Source: Holophagales bacterium
GTDB taxonomy: Bacteria > Acidobacteriota > Thermoanaerobaculia > Multivoradales > JAGPDF01
NCBI GenBank assembly: GCA_016699405.1
Contig: CP064972.1
Coordinates: 2,449,501 to 2,513,500, forward strand
Direction of reading: 5' to 3'
DNA: 64,000 bases
The translations under genes and the position numbers were made by a program. Shown piece by piece: positions 1 to 6,922 of the stretch. Position 1 is the first letter of the stretch, and each line of letters begins with the position of its first letter. The notes under the pieces are model-generated. The model was not told the origin of the DNA. It made no database searches and saw only the letters and a program-made list of their open reading frames with translations.

Positions 1-32
1 GCTGGGCAAGTAGGGAACGCGGGGAGATCGAC

Positions 33-353
33 ATGGACGGCGAGAGGAAGCCCTTGTTCATCGGAATCGGCGGGCACGTCGTGGCGCTCGACCCGGGCAC
101 CGGGAGCGAGCTCTGGCGGACCAAGCTCAAGTCGAGCCCGTTCGTCACCGTGACGACGCAGGGCGACGCCATCTTCGCGGGTGCGGGCGGCGAGCTCTGG
201 TGCCTCGACCCGGCGACCGGGGCGATTCGCTGGCACAATCCGCTCAAGGGCCTCGGGCTGAACGTCGTGGGCTTCGCCGGCTCACCGGCGGTGCTGCTCG
301 CGGCGATCGCTGCGGCGCAGGCCGCCGCGGCTGTCGCGGCGTCTTCGGGCTGA
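33..353 (+). CDS. Short PQQ-like beta-propeller repeat protein
   Basis: A 106-residue protein with two PQQ/quinoprotein-like blade motifs: VALDPGTGSELWR near residue 18 and LWCLDPATGAIRW near residue 58. Full PQQ propellers carry six to eight such blades, so two cannot close a propeller; it may oligomerise or be a remnant. The last 25 residues are almost only Ala/Val/Leu and could form a hydrophobic helix. There is no signal peptide. GGGGAG lies 7 bases before the ATG and supports the start. The first bases of the window (2-13) read L-G-K-stop and may be the end of an upstream gene. Function unknown; no catalytic residue is visible. Confidence 0.6.
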   Translation: MDGERKPLFIGIGGHVVALDPGTGSELWRTKLKSSPFVTVTTQGDAIFAGAGGELWCLDPATGAIRWHNPLKGLGLNVVGFAGSPAVLLAAIAAAQAAAAVAASSG

Positions 354-546
354 CGCGCAGCGCCGCGCCGGAGCTCGGCGGCCGGGCGGGTGCGGCGCCG
401 GTTCCGCGCGTGGACCAGTTCACAGCGCAGGCGTTCGCGCCGCTTATCCTCGGAGAGGGATCGGTCCGGCGAACGACCGGTCAGTCGCGATCGCTTGCTC
501 AGCCGAGGCTGGCGGCATCGCGCGGGGGGAGAGAGGAGCTTGGCCG

Positions 547-1140
547 ATGCGCGCCAGCCGCGCGATCGGAAGGACCTTGATCTGCTTGAGTCTTGGGCTG
601 GGAGTGGCGTCCGCAGCGGCGGCTCAACCGCAGTGCGGCGGGATCGGCGGCGGCGCCGTCGAGGTGATGGCGATCAACCGCGAGGCGAACACCGATTCCG
701 GCCCTTGGGGTGCCGGCAATCGACACGGGTTCGAGCTCACCCCGCCCGCCGCCGTGAGCTTCGATTGCATCGAAGCGAAGCTGGGCTCGAACGTCCCCTG
801 GCCGATCGAGCTGACCGTGTACACGCAGCGCAACGGGACCGTGCTCGCGACGGGCAGCGTGGTTCCCGCCCTCCCCTTCGTCTGGACCGGATTCGCTCTC
901 GACGCCTCGGTCACGTTCACCGCCGGCAGTCCCTACTTCCTCGCCTTCTCCTCGCCGAACGGCACGGGGTGGATTCCGGGCGTCCTGGTCGGCGGAGCGA
1001 CGGCGTTGCCCTGGTGGTACTCGGGGATCGGGTCGTCGTTCTTCGACGTGCCGTTCGGCTCGGCGAGCCCGGGGTTCCGCTTCATGGTCCTGCCGGTCTT
1101 CGCCGACGGATTCGAGACCGGCGACCTGCAGCGATGGTGA
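547..1140 (+). CDS. Secreted protein with DGFE-type C-terminal tail
   Basis: A 197-residue protein with a clear Sec signal peptide (hydrophobic stretch LICLSLGLGVASAAAA, cleavage near residue 26). The mature part is rich in Gly, aromatic residues and beta-forming stretches, has two cysteines (PQCGG, FDCIE), and recalls small jelly-roll domains, though I recognise no named family. It ends exactly in VFADGFETGDLQRW, the tail shared by ten exported proteins of this window. GAGAGAGGAG precedes the ATG. Predicted extracytoplasmic or surface protein of unknown function. Confidence 0.75.
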   Translation: MRASRAIGRTLICLSLGLGVASAAAAQPQCGGIGGGAVEVMAINREANTDSGPWGAGNRHGFELTPPAAVSFDCIEAKLGSNVPWPIELTVYTQRNGTVLATGSVVPALPFVWTGFALDASVTFTAGSPYFLAFSSPNGTGWIPGVLVGGATALPWWYSGIGSSFFDVPFGSASPGFRFMVLPVFADGFETGDLQRW

Positions 1141-1189
1141 CGATCCATCCTCGCCGGTCGCCCGGCGAGAATCGTGGAGGACCGAGGCG

Positions 1190-1363
1190 ATGAAGAAAAC
1201 GACGCGGCGGGAGAGCGAGCGCGAGCCGAAGGCGCCGGCCCCCAAGCACGGCGAGTGCGGCATGACGCACGGCGACTGCATCAGCACCTGGAAGGGCTGC
1301 TGCGACCGCGAGGCGGGGCACGGCGGCTCGCACCACTGCAGCTCCTGCAACTCGACCTTCTGA
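1190..1363 (+). CDS. Small Cys/His-rich peptide (57 aa)
   Basis: A short frame starting ATG at 1190 with GGAGG at 1176-1180. The N-terminal 18 residues are basic and charged (MKKTTRRESEREPKAPAP); the rest holds six Cys and five His in the pattern HGECG, HGDC, GCCD, GHGGSHHCSSC. No signal peptide and no membrane segment. The Cys/His pattern could bind a metal such as zinc, or form disulfides if exported by another route. It is too regular in composition to be chance, but I do not recognise a family. It lies 49 bases after the preceding secreted-protein gene on the same strand and ends 4 bases before the convergent rlmA-like gene. Confidence 0.55.
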   Translation: MKKTTRRESEREPKAPAPKHGECGMTHGDCISTWKGCCDREAGHGGSHHCSSCNSTF

Positions 1364-1367
1364 GCCG

Positions 1368-2225
1368 TCAGCGGCGCCGGAAGCAGCCGACGTCGCGCGC
1401 ACTGGTCACCTCCAGGCGCTCGACGTCGGCGAAGCGTGCCCGCTCGGCGGCGCGCGCGCCGCGATAGCTCGCGGCGAGCAGGTCGTCGAGGGCCGGGCGG
1501 TCGAGCGCGAGCCGGTCGGCGCAGCGTTCGCGACCCACGAGCTCGAAATCGGCGGCGAGCTCGGCGGCGATCGGACCGAGCCGGTCGCGTGCGGTCGCCG
1601 CCCCTTGGACGACTTCGCGCAGCTCGGCGAGGTCGTCGGGTGCCGGCACGGCGACGAGCAGCCTCCCTCCGGGGCGCAGGACGCGTGCGAGCTCCGTCAC
1701 CGGGCGGCGCGCCAGGAGCGACATCGCGAGATCGAAGCTCGCCGCGGCGAAGGGGAGGCCACGGTCGGCGTTGGCGACGACCCAGAGAGCCCTCGGGAGC
1801 TGCATGGCGGCGAGGTCGATCGCCTCGGCGGAAAGATCGACACCGTGCGCGTCGATGGGGCGGCGCTCGGCGAGAAACGCGAGCGCGGAGCCTTCGCCGC
1901 AGCCGACGTCGAGCACCGCCGGACGGGCGACCTCGAGCTCGGTGACCTGGGCGAGCAGGTGGCGATGGAGCGGCGCCTCGATGCCGCGGGCCACCAGGCG
2001 ACGACGTGCCAGGGCCGCGGCGCGGGAATCGCCGGGGACGCGCGACCGGCGATCCTGCGGTTGCAGGAGGTTCACCCAGCCACGCCGTGCCCGATCGAAG
2101 GTGTGACCGCTGGCGCAGCGGAAGTGCGAAGGCCCGGCGGCGAGCGGCAGGCCGCAGTTGCGAACCGTGCAGAGCAGGACGGCCGGGCCCGCCGGGTGAA
2201 GCGGATGCACCGAGTCGTCTTGCAT
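1368..2225 (-). CDS. rlmA: 23S rRNA (guanine-N1-)-methyltransferase, RlmA family
   Basis: 285 residues with the two-part layout of RlmA/RrmA. The N-terminal zinc finger reads LLCTVRNCGLPL then FRCASGHTFD (Cys-x4-Cys...Cys-x3-His), followed by the family's ARRGWVNLL segment. The Rossmann methyltransferase domain follows, with SAM motif I DVGCGEGSAL near residue 103 and a post-motif LRPGGRLLV. Known family members methylate N1 of G745 or G748 in helix 35 of 23S rRNA; which of the two cannot be read here. Divergent from the DUF4388 gene, with 83 bases between starts. Length matches the family (about 270-285). Confidence 0.85.
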   Translation of the reverse strand: MQDDSVHPLHPAGPAVLLCTVRNCGLPLAAGPSHFRCASGHTFDRARRGWVNLLQPQDRRSRVPGDSRAAALARRRLVARGIEAPLHRHLLAQVTELEVARPAVLDVGCGEGSALAFLAERRPIDAHGVDLSAEAIDLAAMQLPRALWVVANADRGLPFAAASFDLAMSLLARRPVTELARVLRPGGRLLVAVPAPDDLAELREVVQGAATARDRLGPIAAELAADFELVGRERCADRLALDRPALDDLLAASYRGARAAERARFADVERLEVTSARDVGCFRRR

Positions 2226-2308
2226 GCGACGAGTCTACCCGCGCGGCGCAACGGCGGCTGCCGCGTCGTGGTTCCCGCTGCCGGTGAGTCGCCGTATCAT
2301 CGGCCGCA

Positions 2309-3412
2309 GTGGAATTCACCGGACGGTTGGACGTCTTCCCGACCTCGGCCCTGCTGCAGTGGGCCGGCACGGAGCGGCGCACCGGGGCCCTGGTGGTACG
2401 GAGCGAGGGGCGCGAAAAGCACCTGCTCTTTCAGGCGGGCCGGCTCGTCGGCTGTCTGCCGAACGACCCACGCGAACACTACGGACAGTACCTGCTGCTC
2501 AACGGCTACCTGCAACCGGCAGCGCTGGTCGAGGCGCTCGGCCACTGCCGGCAGCACGGCAAGCGGCTTGGTGCCTCGCTCGCCGAGCTCGGGCTGCTCG
2601 ACGAGGCGACGATCCGTCGCACGCTGCGCGAGGCGATCGAAGCCTCGGTGTGCGACCTCTTCCTCTGGAAGCACGGGCTGTTCTACTTCACCGAGCAGCC
2701 GCTGCCCGCCGAGCAGCTCACCTGCGAGCCGATCGAGCTCTTCCATCTGGTTCTCGAAGGGACGCGGTGGATGGACGAGCACGCACGTCTGCGCGGCATC
2801 CTGGTGAGCGACCAGGTGGTGCTCGGTCGCGGGTCGGCCTTCCCGGGCGAGAAGCTCTCGCCGACGGCCGAACAGATCGCGCGCGGACTTTCCGGCCTGG
2901 GGCGCGAGGCGACCGTCGGCGAGCTTCGCGATCGCACCGGCGGCGTGGAGTTTCTCTTCCTCAAGGAGGTCGTCGGGCTCTTGCGGGCCGACGTCTTCCG
3001 CATCTCGCGAGTCGTCGAGGCGACCGCCCAGCCGGTAGGCGACGTCAACCTGCAGCGCCTCCTGCTCGAACAGACAGCCTTCGAGGAGGTGCTGGTCGGC
3101 GGCGAGAAGGCGGTCGTGCCGCTCGACTTCCTGCGCCACCTCTGCCCGATCTGGTTGCGGCGTCCGACCGAAGAGGATCTGGCCGGCCACAGCCCGGCGC
3201 AGCGCTCGCTGCTCGAGGCGCTCGACGGTCGCACCCCCCTGCGTCGACTGCTCGCCCAGAGCGAGGCGCAGCGCGCCGAGCAGATCGAGGCGCTGCTGCT
3301 GGCGGTCAAGCGGCGCGAGATCGTGCTGCTGCCGGCGTCGCTCGAGGAGATCGAACGCCGGCTCGCCGCCGATTCGCCGCTGCGGAAAATCTGGAAGAAG
3401 CTCGCCAGTTGA
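2309..3412 (+). CDS. DUF4388 (PATAN-like) domain protein
   Basis: 367 residues, GTG start (2309). The N-terminus MEFTGRLDVFPTSALLQWAG, with RTGALVVRSEGREKHLLFQAG soon after, is typical of DUF4388/PATAN domains, which are found in regulators of Myxobacteria, Cyanobacteria and Acidobacteria. A middle region (residues 75-150, LGASLAELGLLDEATIRRTL) resembles the GspE/PilZ-type N-terminal 'MshEN' helical module. The C-terminal 200 residues are helical and charged with no catalytic motif. No signal peptide or membrane segment; a cytoplasmic adaptor role, for instance in motility or type IV pilus control, is an inference from the domain's usual context. Confidence 0.75.
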   Translation: MEFTGRLDVFPTSALLQWAGTERRTGALVVRSEGREKHLLFQAGRLVGCLPNDPREHYGQYLLLNGYLQPAALVEALGHCRQHGKRLGASLAELGLLDEATIRRTLREAIEASVCDLFLWKHGLFYFTEQPLPAEQLTCEPIELFHLVLEGTRWMDEHARLRGILVSDQVVLGRGSAFPGEKLSPTAEQIARGLSGLGREATVGELRDRTGGVEFLFLKEVVGLLRADVFRISRVVEATAQPVGDVNLQRLLLEQTAFEEVLVGGEKAVVPLDFLRHLCPIWLRRPTEEDLAGHSPAQRSLLEALDGRTPLRRLLAQSEAQRAEQIEALLLAVKRREIVLLPASLEEIERRLAADSPLRKIWKKLAS

Positions 3413-3476
3413 GCCTTTCGGGCCGGGCGCGGCGCGCGGACTCGGCCGGCGAGGCGTCGCGCGCGTAGAGACGGTC

Positions 3477-3851
3477 ATGAGAACCGCCCTGCGTCTCCTC
3501 TTCGCCGGCATCTTCGTCGCCATGGTCGCGGTGACCCTCGAGGCCAGCCTCGAACGCAACGTCTTCACGGCGGCCGCGGCGCTCTGGCCGGACGCCTGGT
3601 TTCGCGCCACGCTCGCCGACGCCTACTTCGGCTTCGTCACCGTCTGGGTCTGGGTGGCCTATCGGGAGCGCACGCACGGGGCGCGTGCCGCCTGGCTCGC
3701 CGCGTTCCTCACCCTGGGGAATCTCGCGATGGCGGCGTACGTCCTGCTCGCCCTGGCGCGACTGCCCGCCGGTGCTCCACTCTGGCAAGCGCTCCTGCGG
3801 CCGGAGCACCGGACGGCCGGCACGGCGCTGCCGGCCAGCGCTCAGCGGTAG
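3477..3851 (+). CDS. DUF1475-like small membrane protein
   Basis: 124 residues with three predicted membrane helices (about residues 5-24, 45-62 and 77-96) and the segment LEASLERNVF...WFRATLADAYFGF typical of DUF1475. Function unknown in the family. Its last 10 bases overlap, tail to tail, the end of the DUF2878-like gene on the other strand. It starts 64 bases after the DUF4388 gene, so the two may be co-transcribed. Confidence 0.6.
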   Translation: MRTALRLLFAGIFVAMVAVTLEASLERNVFTAAAALWPDAWFRATLADAYFGFVTVWVWVAYRERTHGARAAWLAAFLTLGNLAMAAYVLLALARLPAGAPLWQALLRPEHRTAGTALPASAQR

Positions 3852-4384
3852 CCGCTCGGGCGACCGCGTCCGAGCCGGGCGGCGCAGACGAAGAGCAGCG
3901 GTGTCGCGAGGCCCCAGGCGAGGCCGAGGGCGAGAGCCGTCACCCAGCGCGGTTCGCCCCAGACCGCAGCGCCCATTCGTTCGCCGGCGAGGAACGCCAG
4001 CGGGCCGCCGGCGGCGCCGAGGAGCGCGGCGAGCCCCGGTCGCCGGCCCAGCCAGGCGAGGGCACCGCGCAGGGTGCTGCCGAGCTGCATCCAGAGCGCC
4101 AGCACCCACGGTGGGGCGAGGAAGGCGACCGGAGCGTCGGCGAAGGCGAGCCGCCCGCTGGCGGCAAGGAGGCTGTCGACCGACAGCCCGACCAGACCGG
4201 CCGCGGCGACGATGGCGAGCTCACCGGCACGATCGCGCGAGAGCGCGACGTGCACACCGAGCAGAGCGAGCGCGAGGAGCGCGCCGGCCTCGCCCCGGCC
4301 GTGCGCCGCACCGAGAACGCAGGCGAACCACCCGATCTCGTAGAGCGCGAGGTTGAGCAGGCGTTGGCGGGCCGGCGGCATCAT
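3842..4384 (-). CDS. DUF2878-like integral membrane protein
   Basis: 180 residues, mostly hydrophobic, with about five membrane helices. The N-terminal LNLALYEIGWFACVLGAAHG and the pattern of helices fit DUF2878, a family of unknown function that often lies near DUF1475 and lipid-modifying genes. Here no lipid gene is close by. Convergent with, and overlapping by 10 bases, the DUF1475-like gene; 90 bases divide its start from the ene-reductase start on the opposite strand. Family call is from memory of its helix pattern and is moderate. Confidence 0.55.
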   Translation of the reverse strand: MMPPARQRLLNLALYEIGWFACVLGAAHGRGEAGALLALALLGVHVALSRDRAGELAIVAAAGLVGLSVDSLLAASGRLAFADAPVAFLAPPWVLALWMQLGSTLRGALAWLGRRPGLAALLGAAGGPLAFLAGERMGAAVWGEPRWVTALALGLAWGLATPLLFVCAARLGRGRPSGYR

Positions 4385-4474
4385 CTGTCGACACTACGTC
4401 AGGCCGGCCCGTCGCGGACGGGGAGCGGATGCGTCAGACTGTCGGCGGGGCACTCCTTCCCGCTGGAGGTGGCC

Positions 4475-5536
4475 GTGAGCATCCTCTTTTCCCCTCTGCG
4501 CCTGCGCCGTGTCGAGCTGCGCAACCGCATCGCCGTTTCGCCGATGTGCCAGTACTCGGCCGAGGACGGCCTTGCCGCCGCCTGGCACCTCGTCCACCTC
4601 GGCAGCAGGGCGGTGGGCGGCGCGGGCCTGGTGATCGTCGAAGCGACGGCGGTGCGACCCGAGGGTCGGATCTCGCCGGGCGACCTCGGCCTCTGGCGTG
4701 ACGACCAGGCCGCCGCGCTGGCGCCGATCGCCGCCTTTCTCGAGGCCCAGGGGGCGGTGGCCGGAATCCAGCTTGCGCACGCCGGGCGCAAGGCCTCGAC
4801 CGATCTCGCCTGGCGCGGCGGCCGGCCGCTCGCGCCGCGCGACGGCGGTTGGTGCCCGGTGGCGCCGAGCCCGCTGCGCTTCGCCGACGGCAGTCCCGAG
4901 CCGCACGCCCTCGACGAGCGCGCGATCGCCGAAATCGTCGCGGCGTTCGCCGCGGCCGCCGGTCGTGCCGCAGCCGCCGGGTTCCGCCTCGTCGAATTGC
5001 ACATGGCGCACGGCTACCTCCTGCACCAGTTCCTTTCGCCGCTGTCCAATCGCCGCGACGACGACTACGGCGGATCGCTCGCCCACCGGATGCGCCTGCC
5101 GCTCGCCGTGGCGGAGGCGGTGCGTGCCGTCTGGCCGGCGGAGCTTCCGCTGGTCGTGCGTCTTTCGGCGACCGACTGGGTCGAGGGCGGCTGGGATCTC
5201 GACGCGTCGATCGCCCTCGCGCGCGAGCTGCGGGCGCGCGGTGTCGATCTGATCGACTGCTCCTCGGGCGGCCTGGTGCCCCAGGCGACGATCCCGCTCG
5301 CTCCGGGCTATCAGGTGCCGTTCTCCGCGAGCATCCGGCGCGAGGCGGCGATCGCCACCGGCGCGGTGGGTCTGATCACGACCGCCGAGCAGGCCGAGCA
5401 CATCCTGGCCGAGGGCGAGGCCGATCTCGTGCTGCTCGGGCGGGAGCTGCTGCGGGATCCCTATTGGCCGCTCCACGCGGCGCGAGGGCTCGGCGTCGAC
5501 GTCCCCTGGCCGTCGCCGTACCTGCGGGCGAAGTAG
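4475..5536 (+). CDS. namA: Old yellow enzyme family NADPH dehydrogenase (YqjM-like)
   Basis: 353-residue FMN-dependent ene-reductase. The GTG start at 4475 is chosen because GGAGG lies 5-6 bases before it and the protein then begins SILFSPLRLRRVELRNR, the usual N-terminus. Seen: SPMCQYSAEDG with the redox-tuning Cys of YqjM, QLAHAGRKAS with the substrate-binding His, HMAHGYLLHQFLSP with the family signature, then SNRRDDDYGGS, and near the C-terminus LGRELLRDPYWP. It would reduce the C=C bond of alpha,beta-unsaturated carbonyls with NAD(P)H. Cytoplasmic, apparently monocistronic. The physiological substrate is not predictable. Confidence 0.88.
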   Translation: MSILFSPLRLRRVELRNRIAVSPMCQYSAEDGLAAAWHLVHLGSRAVGGAGLVIVEATAVRPEGRISPGDLGLWRDDQAAALAPIAAFLEAQGAVAGIQLAHAGRKASTDLAWRGGRPLAPRDGGWCPVAPSPLRFADGSPEPHALDERAIAEIVAAFAAAAGRAAAAGFRLVELHMAHGYLLHQFLSPLSNRRDDDYGGSLAHRMRLPLAVAEAVRAVWPAELPLVVRLSATDWVEGGWDLDASIALARELRARGVDLIDCSSGGLVPQATIPLAPGYQVPFSASIRREAAIATGAVGLITTAEQAEHILAEGEADLVLLGRELLRDPYWPLHAARGLGVDVPWPSPYLRAK

Positions 5537-5552
5537 GGCTTTTCCGCGCGGC

Positions 5553-6134
5553 TCAGCGCAGATAGACGGCGACGCCGTCGAGGAACATCTGCACCGAGAG
5601 GGCGACGAGCAGCAGCCCCATCAGGCGCTCCATCGCCATCAGGCCGCGTTCGCCGAGCAGCCGGTCGAGCGCCGGCGAGGCGAGGAGAATCGCCGCCGAG
5701 GCGGCCCAGGCGGCAAACAGCGCGCCGGCGAGCAGGGCGGGCCGCGCGCCGCCCTGACCGGCGAGCAGGATGAGCGTCGCGAAGGTCGACGGTCCGGCGA
5801 GCAGCGGGATCGCCATCGGCACGATGAACGGCTCGGAGCGGCTCTGCTCGCGCCCGTCGTCGTGGACCGGGAAGAGCATGCGGATCGAGATCAGGAAGAG
5901 CACGATGCCGCCGGCGATCGAGATCGACTCCTCGCGGATGCCCAGCAGGTCGAGCGTCGCGCGTCCGCCGAAGAGGAACCCCAGCAGCACGGCAAGAGCG
6001 ATCAGCAGCTCGCGCACCAGCACCCGCGTGCGCCGCTCGACCGGCACGCCGGCGAGCGCCGAGACGAAGAGTGGCACGTTGCCCAGCGGGTCCATCACCA
6101 GGAAGAGCAGGACGGCGGCGGAGGCGAGGGTCAT
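5553..6134 (-). CDS. MarC family integral membrane protein
   Basis: 193 residues with six predicted membrane helices. MDPLGNVPLFVSAL at residues 14-27 and VPMAIPLLAGPSTFATLILL in the middle are the two conserved MarC/YhgN stretches. MarC proteins were once linked to multiple antibiotic resistance, but that role was not confirmed, and their transported substrate is unknown. Convergent with the ene-reductase gene (16 bases apart) and divergent from the Nudix gene (57 bases between starts). Length is normal for the family. Confidence 0.85.
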   Translation of the reverse strand: MTLASAAVLLFLVMDPLGNVPLFVSALAGVPVERRTRVLVRELLIALAVLLGFLFGGRATLDLLGIREESISIAGGIVLFLISIRMLFPVHDDGREQSRSEPFIVPMAIPLLAGPSTFATLILLAGQGGARPALLAGALFAAWAASAAILLASPALDRLLGERGLMAMERLMGLLLVALSVQMFLDGVAVYLR

Positions 6135-6191
6135 GGCGGAGAACGGCGAGGGGGCGTGCCGAGTCTAGCGCGCGGTGCGAGAATTCCGTCG

Positions 6192-6782
6192 ATGGTTCGA
6201 TTGCCCGACCTCGGCGCCTTCGCCGCGATCCTCGCCGCGCACCCGGCGCGCGTCGACGACGCCGTTCGCGACGCTCACAAGGCGGCCGTGGCGGCGGTGC
6301 TGCGGCAGGAGAGCGAGGGCCCCGAGCTGCTCTTCATCCGCCGTGCCGAGCACCCGCGGGATCCCTGGTCCGGGCAGATGGGGCTGCCGGGCGGCCGGGT
6401 CGATCCCGGCGACGCCGACCCGTTGGCGGCGGCAGTCCGGGAGACGCGCGAGGAGCTGTCGCTCGATCTCGGGACGCACGGAGCGCTGATCGGTCGGCTC
6501 TCCGAAGTGCGAACCCACCTCGCGCTCGGCCGACTGCCGCATTGCGTCGCCCCGTTCGTCTTCGCGCTCGAGCGTCCGAGCGAGCTGGTGCCGAACCACG
6601 AGGTCCAGGAGTTCGTCTGGGTTCCGCTCGCCTTCCTCGCCGATCGGCGGAACCGGCGGGCGATGACCTGGGTGCGAGCCGGCCTCCCGGTGCCGATGCC
6701 CTGCTACCACTTCGGGGATCGGGTGATCTGGGGGCTGACCCTGCGCATCGTCGACGAGCTGCTCGAGCTCGTCGGGCGCTGA
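6192..6782 (+). CDS. Nudix hydrolase, CoA pyrophosphatase type
   Basis: 196 residues. The segment LLFIRRAEHPRDPWSGQMG followed by LPGGRVDPGDADP and AVRETREELSLDL is the Nudix box of the CoAse/NudL subfamily, including the UPF0035-like stretch before it. Catalytic acidic residues in RETREEL are intact; the first Glu of the classic box is Asp here. Such enzymes cleave coenzyme A or related dinucleotides to 4'-phosphopantetheine plus 3',5'-ADP; strict CoA specificity is inferred. ATG at 6192 gives a start just before LPDLGAF and leaves 57 bases to the divergent marC-like gene. Confidence 0.8.
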   Translation: MVRLPDLGAFAAILAAHPARVDDAVRDAHKAAVAAVLRQESEGPELLFIRRAEHPRDPWSGQMGLPGGRVDPGDADPLAAAVRETREELSLDLGTHGALIGRLSEVRTHLALGRLPHCVAPFVFALERPSELVPNHEVQEFVWVPLAFLADRRNRRAMTWVRAGLPVPMPCYHFGDRVIWGLTLRIVDELLELVGR

Positions 6783-6922
6783 GCGCCGCCGCGCCCGACC
6801 CGCCCCGCCGCACGGGCACGACGCTCCCCGAAGACCGGTCGCGCCGTGCCGGCGGTGAGCCACCCGACGGATCCGGAGCTGCTCCCGTGCTAGGGTTCGC
6901 GCCACCAACCGAGGAGGGATGT

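Noticed and set aside
1190..1363. Cys-rich peptide as precursor of a modified peptide cluster
   Set aside because: No radical-SAM, lanthionine or YcaO-type enzyme and no dedicated transporter lies within reach. Kept only as a small gene of unknown role.
4250..4474. Upstream extension of the ene-reductase by 75 codons
   Set aside because: It overlaps the antisense DUF2878-like gene, is low-complexity, and a GTG with GGAGG at 4475 gives the family's normal N-terminus.
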